From an uncultured Collinsella sp. (GTDB lineage Bacteria > Actinomycetota > Coriobacteriia > Coriobacteriales > Coriobacteriaceae): a stretch of 31,759 bases of DNA. The stretch covers positions 1 through 31,759 of the forward strand of contig UQRW01000024.1 in NCBI GenBank assembly GCA_900543515.1. Direction: 5' to 3'. The notes under the pieces were generated by a model that was not told the origin of the DNA, searched no databases, and saw nothing but the letters and a program-made list of their open reading frames with translations. Below are positions 1 through 7,225 of this stretch, piece after piece. Each line of letters starts with the position of its first letter. Within the stretch, counting starts at the first letter, position 1. The position numbers were made by a program, and so were the translations under genes.

Positions 1-80
1 ACCTGTCCAAGCTCGAGTCGGTCGGCTTCCACATGCCCGACTGGGAGGAAGAGCTGGGGGAGTACATCAAGACGCTCTAG
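1..80 (+). CDS. 3' end of a probable dTDP-4-dehydrorhamnose reductase (RmlD-like), partial
   Basis: The window opens inside a plus-strand gene read in the frame of positions 3-80 and ended by TAG at 78-80. The visible 25 residues contain SKLESVGFHMPDWEEEL followed by GEYIKTL. This resembles the C-terminal tail of RmlD/RfbD proteins, where a 'Lys-Leu ... Gly ... Pro-x-Trp-x-x-x-Leu-x-x-Tyr-Leu' pattern closes the protein. RmlD reduces dTDP-4-dehydro-L-rhamnose to dTDP-L-rhamnose. The polysaccharide export genes that follow support the call. Too little sequence is present to exclude another sugar-nucleotide epimerase or reductase. Confidence 0.5.
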   Translation, partial: LSKLESVGFHMPDWEEELGEYIKTL

Positions 81-102
81 CCGCTATTAACTTTTCGAGA
101 GT

Positions 103-137
103 AAAAGCCGCCGTTCTTTAACGGCGGCTTTTCTTGT
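103..137 (+). terminator. Strong intrinsic terminator, probably bidirectional
   Basis: A perfect 13-bp stem pairs 103-115 with 120-132 around a CTTT tetraloop and ends in a T-rich run. The 5' arm begins with AAAA, so the hairpin also works on the minus strand. It sits between the upstream plus-strand gene and the convergent glycosyltransferase, and can end both transcripts. Confidence 0.9.
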
Positions 138-182
138 TGGTGGCTATCTGCGCAGTGGTGCCAATAGTATTTTGTGGAAGAT

Positions 183-1154
183 CTACCTCTCGCTTGGCAT
201 GGAAGTAGGGTGGCCGGGCTGGTCGTCGTAGGCGTATTTGCTGTACACGTTGACCTCCCACTGCTTTTTTTCGACCTTTGCTACAGAATCTAGGATGAAG
301 CCGGTCGCAAGGCTCAGGCCGCACAGGAACATAAACGAGGCGGCGAGCATAGCGGTGGGGAAGCGCGGGACGAGGCCGGTCTGGAAATATTCGACAACGA
401 TGGGCATGCCCAGGGTGAGGCCGAATACCGCGAACAGAAGCGCAACGAGGCTGAAGAACTTCAGCGGGCGGTAGTCCTTGAACAGCGTGCCGATCATCGC
501 AACGACTTTAATGCCGTCGCTCACGGTGTTGAGTTTGGACTCGGAACCCTCGGGACGGTCGCGGTACTCGATGGGCACATCTTTGATGCGCCAGCGGTGG
601 TCGACGGCGTGGATCGAGAGCTCGGTTTCGATCTGAAAGCCCTCGGAAAGCACTGGGAAGGTTTTAACGAACGGGCGGCTCATGGCGCGGTAGCCTGTCA
701 TGACGTCATCGAAGCTGTAGCCATAGATCCACTTGATCATGGCGCGGACCAGATTATTGCCAAAGCCGTGGAAGGCACGCTTGTTCTCCTCGGCGTAGGT
801 GCCGTTGGAAAGGCGATCGCCTACGGTCATGTCGGCCGTGCCGTTAAGGATGGGCTCGCAGAGGGCCTTGGCCGCCTCGGCGGGGTAGGTGTCGTCTCCG
901 TCGACCATCAGGTAGCAATCGGCGTCGATATCGCGAAACATCTGGCGGCACACGTTGCCCTTTCCCTGACGGGGCTCAAAGCGGACTGTGGCGCCGTGCT
1001 CGGTGGCAATGCGTGAGGTATCGTCCGACGAGTTGTTGTCATAGACATAGACCGTCGCCTGCGGAAGCTCGCGGTGAAAGTCGTCGATGACTTTGCCGAT
1101 CGTGAGCGCTTCGTTGTAGCAAGGGATGATGACGGCGATGGATTCAGAATTCAC
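183..1154 (-). CDS. Family 2 glycosyltransferase with C-terminal membrane anchor
   Basis: This 323-residue protein has a GT-A fold glycosyltransferase domain at its N terminus. It opens with VIIPCYNEALTIG (residues 8-20), and the acidic nucleotide-sugar/metal motif DGDDT is at 85-89. Two hydrophobic segments at about 232-256 and 266-290 anchor it in the membrane. This resembles polyprenyl-phosphate mannose/glucose synthases (DPM1/GtrB-like), which move a sugar from a nucleotide donor to a lipid carrier. The start is GTG at 1152-1154, set by AAGGAG about 8 nt upstream on the minus strand. It is divergent from the export genes and convergent with the sugar-nucleotide gene, so it probably serves surface glycan assembly. 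Donor and acceptor cannot be read from sequence. Confidence 0.85.
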   Translation of the reverse strand: MNSESIAVIIPCYNEALTIGKVIDDFHRELPQATVYVYDNNSSDDTSRIATEHGATVRFEPRQGKGNVCRQMFRDIDADCYLMVDGDDTYPAEAAKALCEPILNGTADMTVGDRLSNGTYAEENKRAFHGFGNNLVRAMIKWIYGYSFDDVMTGYRAMSRPFVKTFPVLSEGFQIETELSIHAVDHRWRIKDVPIEYRDRPEGSESKLNTVSDGIKVVAMIGTLFKDYRPLKFFSLVALLFAVFGLTLGMPIVVEYFQTGLVPRFPTAMLAASFMFLCGLSLATGFILDSVAKVEKKQWEVNVYSKYAYDDQPGHPTSMPSER

Positions 1155-1184
1155 TTAATGCTCCTTATACATTCAATCCTAGAA

Positions 1185-1213
1185 AGTATAGCCGTTTGGG
1201 CCTGGCATCCTAA
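1185..1213 (-). promoter_or_regulatory. Candidate promoter for the glycosyltransferase gene
   Basis: On the minus strand TTAGGA (1213-1208) and TATACT (1190-1185) are 17 bp apart, about 30 nt upstream of the GTG start. The -10 is good and the -35 is weak. Confidence 0.4.
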
Positions 1214-1314
1214 GATGTGGGTTAGTTCTCCAGTTTTGTTGCGCGAATCGTTTGCATGGCCGTCGGGTCTATACTGTTCGTTTGTCAACGATTACGAGTA
1301 AAGGAGTTGCATCC

Positions 1315-2160
1315 GTGTCGGATCAGACAAAGCAACAAGAAACTCGCAGTCTGCCTGCGACGTTTGCTAAGAACGAATTTGAGAAGGACGCGTTTATCCT
1401 TCGTCAGCTGGTTACCAAGGATTTTAAGATCAAGTATCGCCGTAGCGTTCTGGGCGTCGCATGGTCGGTGCTCAACCCGCTGCTGATGATGATCGTCATG
1501 GCCATCGTGTTCTCGACGATTTTTGGCCAGGGCCGCAATGGCTCAATGACGCCCGAGATGTACCCGCTGTACTTGATCGTGGGTAACATCACCTTTGCCG
1601 TCATGTCTGAGTCTACTAACCAGGCCCTGACGTCGATCGTGGGCGCTGCCCCTCTGCTCAAGAAGGTTAAGGTGCACCGCTGGGTTTTCCCGGTGCAGAA
1701 GGTGCTCTTCTCGCTGGTCAACTTTGCCTTCTCGCTGGTCGCCGTCGCCATCGTCATGCTGTGGTTCCGCGTTATGCCTTCTTGGCACCTGATTCTGTTG
1801 CCGGTTTGCCTGCTGCTGCTTATGTGCTTCTGCATGGGCCTGGGCATGATGCTCTCTGCCCTTACGGTCTTCTTCCGCGACGTTATGCATCTGTGGAGCG
1901 TCGTCATTACGGCGTGGACTTACATTACGCCCATCTTCTGGACGACTGACTATATTGCGCAAATGCCGCATCTCGTGCGTATCTTGATGTATGCGAACCC
2001 CATGTTCAACTACCTGCAGTTTATGCGCGATATCTTCCTGTTCCAGACTACGCCCTCGCTTATGACGTTTGGTATGTGCGTCGCTTGGGCGGTTCTTGCG
2101 CTTGTTATTGGCTACACCGTGTTCCATAAGTCTGAGCGCAAGTTCATCCTCTACATCTAA
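1315..2160 (+). CDS. ABC-2 type polysaccharide export permease (Wzm/TagG-like)
   Basis: This is the membrane half of an ABC exporter for surface polysaccharide, 281 residues. The start is GTG at 1315: AAGGAG at 1301-1306 precedes it by 8 nt, whereas an upstream in-frame ATG at 1252 has no ribosome site. The N-terminal segment DFKIKYRRSVLGVAW (36-50) is the amphipathic signature of this family (R/K-Y-x-x-S-x-LG-x-x-W). About six hydrophobic segments follow (roughly 47-71, 85-105, 129-152, 157-183, 193-213, 252-270). The ATPase partner starts 11 nt downstream, so the two are translated together. The substrate is inferred to be an undecaprenyl-linked glycan. TATACT at 1270-1275 is a possible -10, but no convincing -35 is seen. 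Confidence 0.9.
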   Translation: MSDQTKQQETRSLPATFAKNEFEKDAFILRQLVTKDFKIKYRRSVLGVAWSVLNPLLMMIVMAIVFSTIFGQGRNGSMTPEMYPLYLIVGNITFAVMSESTNQALTSIVGAAPLLKKVKVHRWVFPVQKVLFSLVNFAFSLVAVAIVMLWFRVMPSWHLILLPVCLLLLMCFCMGLGMMLSALTVFFRDVMHLWSVVITAWTYITPIFWTTDYIAQMPHLVRILMYANPMFNYLQFMRDIFLFQTTPSLMTFGMCVAWAVLALVIGYTVFHKSERKFILYI

Positions 2161-2171
2161 GGAGTGCTGTG

Positions 2172-2939
2172 ATGACTGAATCTGTTGTTGATTACAGCGA
2201 GCAACCTCTGGCTGTCGAGGTCGACGACGTCACCATGATCTTTAACATGGCGTCCGAGTCGCTGACCAACCTCAAGGAGTACTTCATTAAGCTTGCCAAG
2301 CACGAGCTGTTCTTTGAGGAGTTTAGGGCGCTTAAGCACATCTCGTTTGATATTCATCGCGGCGAGGTTGTGGGTCTGGTCGGCACCAATGGCTCCGGCA
2401 AGTCTACGATGCTCAAGATTATCGCTGGCGTTCTTGAGCCTAGCGAGGGCAGCGTTAAGGTGCACGGTAACATCGCGCCGCTGATTGAGCTTGGCGCCGG
2501 CTTTGACCCCGAGCTGACCGCCCGCGAGAACATCTATCTGAACGGCGCCCTGCTCGGCTATACCAAGGAGTTCATCGACGCCAACTTTGACGGCATTATC
2601 GAGTTCGCTGAGCTGCAGAACTTTGTCGATATGCCGCTTAAGAACTTCTCTTCGGGCATGGTGGCGCGTATCGCCTTTGCAATCGCGACGATTACCGAGC
2701 CCGATATTCTGATCGTTGACGAGACGCTGTCCGTCGGTGATGTGTTCTTCCAGCAAAAGTGTGAGGCCCGCATCCAGCACTTTATCCAGAGCGGCGACGT
2801 GACGGTTCTGTTCGTTTCGCACTCTATGGAGCAGGTTGAGCGCATCTGCCAGCGTGCCGTTTGGATTGAGAAGGGTGACCTTCGCATGGACGGCCCGGTC
2901 GATGAGGTCTGCAAGGCGTACCGCGAGCAGTTCAACTAG
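2172..2939 (+). CDS. Polysaccharide export ABC transporter ATP-binding protein (Wzt/TagH-like)
   Basis: This 255-residue ATPase powers the permease encoded just upstream. Visible motifs are Walker A GTNGSGKST (71-79), signature FSSGM (159-163), Walker B DILIVDE (178-184) and the switch histidine in SHS (216-218). The segment IELGAGFDPELTARENI (105-121) is characteristic of the Wzt/TagH/RfbE branch rather than drug exporters. The ATG at 2172 is preferred over an adjacent GTG at 2169, because AAGGAG overlaps the permease stop and leaves 7-8 nt of spacing. The protein ends after the nucleotide-binding domain. It lacks the C-terminal carbohydrate-binding domain that some Wzt proteins use to recognise a capped chain. 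Confidence 0.93.
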   Translation: MTESVVDYSEQPLAVEVDDVTMIFNMASESLTNLKEYFIKLAKHELFFEEFRALKHISFDIHRGEVVGLVGTNGSGKSTMLKIIAGVLEPSEGSVKVHGNIAPLIELGAGFDPELTARENIYLNGALLGYTKEFIDANFDGIIEFAELQNFVDMPLKNFSSGMVARIAFAIATITEPDILIVDETLSVGDVFFQQKCEARIQHFIQSGDVTVLFVSHSMEQVERICQRAVWIEKGDLRMDGPVDEVCKAYREQFN

Positions 2940-2993
2940 GTTATAATTACTTGCGCCTGACAGGCTTGTGCTTGCTTGGGCGTGCGGTTATTT

Positions 2994-3070
2994 GCTCCAT
3001 TAGCTCAGTTGGATAGAGCAGGGGACTTCTAATCCCAAGGTCGACGGTTCGAATCCGCCATGGAGCACCA
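2994..3070 (+). tRNA. tRNA-Arg (anticodon UCU)
   Basis: A full cloverleaf folds with a 7-bp acceptor stem (GCTCCAT/ATGGAGC), D stem GCTC/GAGC, anticodon loop CTTCTAA giving UCU, and T loop TTCGAAT. The discriminator is A and the CCA end is encoded at 3068-3070. The 27-43 position (G-A) and one T-stem position (A-C) are mismatched. It reads AGA, a rare codon at this base composition. A perfect TATAAT at 2942-2947 may be its -10, although no good -35 precedes it. Read-through from the export genes is the alternative, as no terminator lies between. Confidence 0.96.
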
Positions 3071-3079
3071 TCGTTTATT

Positions 3080-3112
3080 AAGCCCAGACCGCTTGGTGGT
3101 CTGGGCTTTTTT
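3080..3112 (+). terminator. Intrinsic terminator after tRNA-Arg(UCU)
   Basis: AAGCCCAGACC (3080-3090) pairs with GGTCTGGGCTT (3098-3108) around a 7-nt loop, giving an 11-bp stem followed by a run of T to 3112. It ends the tRNA transcript and may also stop the convergent aro operon. The remaining stretch to the aroQ stop (3113-3174) shows nothing else. Confidence 0.92.
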
Positions 3113-3174
3113 CATCTTGTGTGTTGCTGGAGCCGAGCGCGAGCAAGCCGCTGCTGTTTGTTGGGGTTGGCATT

Positions 3175-3612
3175 TTACTTTTCGAGATGCTCTTTCAGCA
3201 GCTCCAACGCGTGGGCGTAGCCCTTCAGGCCCTCGCCGGTGATGGTGGCGAAGCAGGCCAGGCGGGCGTAGCTTACCTGGCGGAAGTCCTCGCGCGTCTC
3301 TACGGCGCTGATGTGGACCTCCACAGCCGGGATGGCGACGGCCTTGAGTGCGTCGAGGATCGCGACGCTTGTGTGCGTGTAGGCCGCCGGGTTGATGACG
3401 ATGCCGTCGACCTTGCCGTAGGCCTCCTGGATCTTGTCGACGATGGTGCCCTCGTGGTTAGACTGGAAGACCTCGACTTCTTCGAAGCCCTGTGCGGCGC
3501 CCGCTTCCTGGCAGATCTGCACTAAGCGGTCGTAGTTGTCGTTGCCGTAGATGCCCGGCTCGCGAATGCCGAGCATGTTGAGGTTGGGGCCGTTGATGAC
3601 GAGTGCTTTCAT
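3175..3612 (-). CDS. aroQ: 3-dehydroquinate dehydratase, type II
   Basis: This enzyme catalyses step three of the shikimate pathway, 3-dehydroquinate to 3-dehydroshikimate. At 145 residues it has the standard type II length. Key features are NGPNLNMLGIREPGIYG (7-23) with the catalytic Tyr22 and Arg17, FQSNHEG (49-55), INPAAYTHTSVAI (73-85) and EVHIS (98-102) with the catalytic His100. It is the last gene of the aro operon. It is separated from the aroE/aroK fusion by a 64-nt gap holding a long palindrome, and has its own site AAGGAAG upstream of the ATG. Type II enzymes form dodecamers in the cytoplasm. Confidence 0.98.
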   Translation of the reverse strand: MKALVINGPNLNMLGIREPGIYGNDNYDRLVQICQEAGAAQGFEEVEVFQSNHEGTIVDKIQEAYGKVDGIVINPAAYTHTSVAILDALKAVAIPAVEVHISAVETREDFRQVSYARLACFATITGEGLKGYAHALELLKEHLEK

Positions 3613-3634
3613 GGTTGCTTCCTTTGCAGTCGAG

Positions 3635-3673
3635 AAACCACCACAAAGGCGCCTGTCCCCTTTGTGGTGGTTT
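3635..3673. repeat. 15-bp perfect palindrome between aroE/aroK and aroQ, REP-like
   Basis: AAACCACCACAAAGG (3635-3649) is perfectly complementary to 3659-3673, with the 9-nt loop CGCCTGTCC. The stem plus loop contains a GGGGACAGGCGCC string on the minus strand, resembling dispersed REP-like palindromes I recall in several bacteria. Read in the operon direction it has no T-run (CTCGAC follows), so it is not a normal terminator for the aro transcript. In the plus direction only four T follow. It could stabilise upstream mRNA, lower aroQ expression, or be a dispersed repeat. Confidence 0.7.
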
Positions 3674-3676
3674 TGG

Positions 3677-4927
3677 TTAGAGAGCGGGTTGGAGGGTCTC
3701 GAGGAGGGCTTGGGCGGTGTTGGCGGCGCAGTCGCGTGAGTCGATGATGTAGTCGGCCCAGGCGCGGTAGCGCGGCATGCGCTGCTCGGCCAGCTTGTCG
3801 ATGCCGTCGCGCGCGGTGATGGGGCGGCCCTTGTGGGCGAGCTCGTCGAGCTTGCGGTTGAGCATCACAATCTGGCTGTTCTGGTGCAGCAGCGGGTAGT
3901 TCTCGTCGCGTGTGACCACGCCGCCGCCTGTGGAGAGCACCAGGCCGCTGCGCTTGGAGATGTCGGCCAGCGCAGCCGTCTCCTGTTCGCGGAAGGCCGC
4001 CTCGCCGCGCTCGACGATAAAGTCGGCACAGGGCATGCCCAGACGCTCCTCGAGCGCGTGATCCAAGTCGATGTGCTCGCGGCCCGTGAGCACATCGACT
4101 TGCTCACCCACGCGGGTCTTGCCTGAACCCGGCATGCCGATCAGCGCGATGTTCTGTTCGCGGCGTGACAGGCGCTCCGTTACGTCCAGGATGCGCTCGC
4201 GCGGGGTGACTTGGCCGGTGTAGCGTTCGACAGCCTGCGCCGCTTGGGCCACGAGCATGAGCAGGCCGCCGATGCAGGGGATGCCGCGGCGCTCGGCCTC
4301 GAGCATGAGTCCCGTGCGGGCGGGGTTGTAGACAATGTCGATGACGCCCTCGAGCGCATCGAGGCCTTCGAGCGTGCAGGGAGCGTCGGGGCAGTGGGGG
4401 AACATACCGGCGGGCGTGCAGTTGACGAGCAGCGTTGCATCGGACTGCTGAGCGATGTTGCTGTAATTGAACTCGCTCGTGCGACCCACGGGTACGACGA
4501 TGGCGCCCAGATCTCCGAGCACCATACTGGCCGTAGTACCCGCACCACCGGTGGCACCGAGCACGAGGACCTTCTTACCGGCAACCTCAACGCCCAACTC
4601 TTCGACCAGGCACTGAAAACCAAAGTAGTCGGTGTTGTCGCCGCGCAGGCGGCCGTCGGGCAGGCGCGTGATGGTGTTGACGTTGCCCATGCGCTCGGCG
4701 AGCGGGCTCAGTTCGTCAAGGTAGTCCATGACGGCGCGCTTGTAGGGGATGGTCACGTTGGTGCCCTCCCACTCGTCGCCGGTCATAAAGGCCGCGAGGT
4801 CCTCGGGCTCGCGCTCAAAGCGCACGTACTCGAGCCCAGCGAGCTCTTTGTAGATGGTCGGGGTGTAGCTGTGGCCCAGCACACGGCCCAGCACGCCGTA
4901 GGGACGGGTTGCAGTGATATCGGTCAT
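3677..4927 (-). CDS. Bifunctional shikimate dehydrogenase / shikimate kinase fusion
   Basis: One 416-residue protein carries two consecutive shikimate steps. Residues 1-250 are an AroE dehydrogenase: GTNVTIPYK (55-63) with catalytic Lys63, GNVNTI (81-86), DNTDYFGF (97-104) with catalytic Asp100, and the NADP loop GATGGAG (124-130). Residues about 257-416 are an AroK kinase: Walker A GMPGSGKT (264-271), DLDHALEE (287-294) for shikimate and Mg, GEAAFREQE (308-316) with the substrate arginine, STGGGVV (332-338) and KGRPIT (366-371). The linker is short (TERLSRREQNIAL). All catalytic residues I looked for are present, so both halves look active. Its ATG abuts the pheA stop (TAGATG), indicating translational coupling. 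Channelling is possible but not shown by sequence. Confidence 0.96.
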   Translation of the reverse strand: MTDITATRPYGVLGRVLGHSYTPTIYKELAGLEYVRFEREPEDLAAFMTGDEWEGTNVTIPYKRAVMDYLDELSPLAERMGNVNTITRLPDGRLRGDNTDYFGFQCLVEELGVEVAGKKVLVLGATGGAGTTASMVLGDLGAIVVPVGRTSEFNYSNIAQQSDATLLVNCTPAGMFPHCPDAPCTLEGLDALEGVIDIVYNPARTGLMLEAERRGIPCIGGLLMLVAQAAQAVERYTGQVTPRERILDVTERLSRREQNIALIGMPGSGKTRVGEQVDVLTGREHIDLDHALEERLGMPCADFIVERGEAAFREQETAALADISKRSGLVLSTGGGVVTRDENYPLLHQNSQIVMLNRKLDELAHKGRPITARDGIDKLAEQRMPRYRAWADYIIDSRDCAANTAQALLETLQPAL

Positions 4928-6073
4928 CTAGAGCACCTCCGTGTAGCTGCCAAAGTAGGTGAAGCTCTCGCACACGTCGTCGATGGAATCGAGCAGGTCG
5001 TCGAGGGCCTTGCTGCCAAAGGGGCAGTCCAGATCAAAGTAGAACATAAACTCAAAGTCGCGGCCGGGGATGGGGCGGCTCTCGAGCTTGATCAGGTTGA
5101 TGTTGAGTGCGTAGAAGCGCTCGAGCACGCGATAGAGGGCGCCCGGCTCGTTGGCCGTGGTGATCATGAGCGAGGTGCGATTAGCGCCGGGGTAGACGCG
5201 CGGCTCGCGGCTGATGACGACAAAGCGCGTGTAGTTGTTGTCCGAGTCCTGAATGTTGGGCTCCAGCACCTCCAGGCCATACAGCGTGGCACAGCTGCGC
5301 GAGGCGATGGCGGCGACGTCGGTGCGCTCGGAGTTGGCGACCATCTCGGCCGACATGGCCGTGTTTGGGTACTTGGTGGCGTGCAGGTCGTGGGACTCGA
5401 TAAAGCCGGCACACTGGGCAATGGCTTGGCCGTGGCTGTAGACCTCGCGCACGTCGGCGAGCTTGGTGCCGGGCTTGACGAGCAGGTTGTGGTCGATCTT
5501 GAGTCGCAGCGAACGCACGATGTGGAAATCGAACTGGGCGAGCAGGTCGTAGACGGCGTTGACCGATCCGGCGGTGGAGTTCTCGATGGGCAGCACGCCA
5601 AACTCGCAGAAGCCGTCGCGCACAGCGCGCATGACGCCTTCGAAGGTCTCGAAAAACGCGATGTCGGGCACGTCGAAGAGTTTGCACGCGGCGATCTGGC
5701 TATAGGCACCTTCCACGCCCTGGCAGGCGACGGTGGCCGTTTGAGGGAAGGGCGTGTCGGAGGCTGCAGCCGTGGCGTGTGCCTTTTGCGAGACGGTGAT
5801 GCCCTTGAGCTCGTTGATGTAGCGCTGCTGCTCGGCCTTGCTCATGCTCATGAAGAGGCGGAACAGGGCGATGGTCTGTGCCTCGTAGCGCTCGGGCGCG
5901 CGGCTGGCGAGGTTGTTGAGCTTGGAGCGCTCGCGGGCGGGGTCGAAGACGGCCTTGCCCATCTCGATTTTTGACTTGGCGACTTCGGTGGCAATGTCCA
6001 TGCGCTCGACAAAGCTGTTGAGGAGCGTGGTATCGATGCCATCGATGGCCTGGCGGATGTCAGCAAGGTCCAT
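4928..6073 (-). CDS. pheA: Bifunctional chorismate mutase / prephenate dehydratase (P-protein)
   Basis: This 381-residue enzyme converts chorismate to prephenate and then to phenylpyruvate, committing carbon to phenylalanine. Residues 1-90 form an AroQ-type chorismate mutase (MDLADIRQAIDGIDTTLL start, ERxxxA-type helices). Residues about 113-290 form prephenate dehydratase, with GVEGAYSQIAA (119-129), LPIENSTAGSV (161-171) and the catalytic NYTRF (280-284). Residues about 298-381 form an ACT domain with NEPGALYRVL (308-317) and ESRP (331-334), the usual Phe feedback site. The frame stays open upstream to 6325. The ATG at 6073 is chosen because AAAGGGG lies 5 nt before it and the mutase domain starts there. 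Confidence 0.97.
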   Translation of the reverse strand: MDLADIRQAIDGIDTTLLNSFVERMDIATEVAKSKIEMGKAVFDPARERSKLNNLASRAPERYEAQTIALFRLFMSMSKAEQQRYINELKGITVSQKAHATAAASDTPFPQTATVACQGVEGAYSQIAACKLFDVPDIAFFETFEGVMRAVRDGFCEFGVLPIENSTAGSVNAVYDLLAQFDFHIVRSLRLKIDHNLLVKPGTKLADVREVYSHGQAIAQCAGFIESHDLHATKYPNTAMSAEMVANSERTDVAAIASRSCATLYGLEVLEPNIQDSDNNYTRFVVISREPRVYPGANRTSLMITTANEPGALYRVLERFYALNINLIKLESRPIPGRDFEFMFYFDLDCPFGSKALDDLLDSIDDVCESFTYFGSYTEVL

Positions 6074-6126
6074 GGAGGCCCCTTTCACGTAACGGCTGAG
6101 TTGACAGGCAACCCAGGTGAGTCGGG

Positions 6127-7224
6127 TTAGAGCTGGGCGACGTCCTCGAGGAGAGCGTCCCAGATGGCGAGCGCCGCGGCTGCCTCGGCTACGGGGACGG
6201 CTCGGGGGACGATGCAGGGATCGTGACGGCCGTGCACCGAGAGCTCGGCATTTTCCATAGCGTCCATGTCTACGGTCTGCTGCTCGCGGCCAATTGAGGG
6301 CGTCGGCTTTACGGCCATGCGCCACATGACGGGCGCGCCGGTCGAAATACCGCCCAGGATGCCGCCGGCGTTATTGGACTCGACCTCGATTTCGCCGGTC
6401 TCGGCATCGATGCGATATGGATCGTTGTTCTCGCTGCCGCGCATGGCGGCCACGGCAAAGCCCATGCCAAACTCCACGCCCTTTACGGCGGGAATGCCAA
6501 ACGCGATTTGCGCGATGCGGTTCTCGATGCCGTCGAACATGGGGTCGCCTATGCCCGTGGGAAGCCCGTAAATGCCGCACTCCACGATGCCGCCGATGCT
6601 GTCGAGCTCGTCGCGCGCGGCCAGAATCTCCTCGCGCATGCGGCCGGCTGCGGCGGCGTCAATGCACGGCAGATCGTTCGTAAGGATCGCCTTGCGGTCG
6701 GCCTCGCGATAGACCATATCGTCCATCGGCAGGTCGGAGATGCCGCCGATCTGCGCGACGTGCGCCATGACCTGAATGCCGCGGGCCTCGAGTGCCTGCA
6801 GCGCAATGCCGCCGGCGATGCATAAGGGTGCCGTTAGGCGGCCGGAGAAATGCCCGCCACCAGCGACATCGTGCATGTTGTGATACTTCACGCGCGCAGG
6901 GAAGTCCGCATGTCCGGGGCGGGGCTTGCGGCGCAGCTCGGAGTAATCCTTGGAGCGCGTGTTGGTGTTCTCGATAATCGCGGCGATGGGCGCGCCGGTG
7001 GTATGTCCATCGACAACACCGGCGATGATATGCGCGGCGTCGGCCTCGCGGCGTTTGGTTGCGGTCTCGTCGCGGCCAGGGGCGCGACGGTCGAGGAAGG
7101 CCTGCAGCTTCTCCTGGTCCACGGCGATGCCCGCCGGGATGCCATCGAGCGAGCAGCCGATGGCGGGGGAGTGCGACTGGCCGAAAATGCTCAGATGCAA
7201 AACGTTGCCAAAGGTCGAGGACAT
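6127..7224 (-). CDS. aroC: Chorismate synthase
   Basis: This enzyme makes chorismate from 5-enolpyruvylshikimate-3-phosphate by anti-1,4-elimination, using reduced FMN. The 365-residue length is typical. Family signatures visible are GNVLHLSIFGQSHSPAIG (6-23) with the conserved His18, RPGHADFPARVKYH (102-115) and AGGGHFSGRLTAP (121-133). The ATG follows the aroA stop by one nucleotide, and AGGAGGA lies inside the end of aroA, so the two are coupled. No separate flavin reductase is encoded nearby, so reducing power must come from elsewhere. Confidence 0.98.
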   Translation of the reverse strand: MSSTFGNVLHLSIFGQSHSPAIGCSLDGIPAGIAVDQEKLQAFLDRRAPGRDETATKRREADAAHIIAGVVDGHTTGAPIAAIIENTNTRSKDYSELRRKPRPGHADFPARVKYHNMHDVAGGGHFSGRLTAPLCIAGGIALQALEARGIQVMAHVAQIGGISDLPMDDMVYREADRKAILTNDLPCIDAAAAGRMREEILAARDELDSIGGIVECGIYGLPTGIGDPMFDGIENRIAQIAFGIPAVKGVEFGMGFAVAAMRGSENNDPYRIDAETGEIEVESNNAGGILGGISTGAPVMWRMAVKPTPSIGREQQTVDMDAMENAELSVHGRHDPCIVPRAVPVAEAAAALAIWDALLEDVAQL

Positions 7225-7225
7225 G

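Noticed and set aside
1247..1275. Full promoter for the export permease at TATACT 1270
   Set aside because: The -10 looks good but no -35 lies at an acceptable distance, so it is not listed as a feature.
4211..5974. Long open frame of 587 codons on the plus strand opposite aroE/aroK and pheA
   Set aside because: It lies antisense to genes with complete family motifs, has no ribosome site or recognisable domain, and its composition (Gly/Val/Ala/His-rich) is what GC-biased antisense frames give.
4928..6325. Longer pheA product starting at 6325
   Set aside because: The added 84 residues are Arg/Pro-rich, overlap the end of aroC in another frame, and lack a ribosome site; the chorismate mutase domain starts at 6073.
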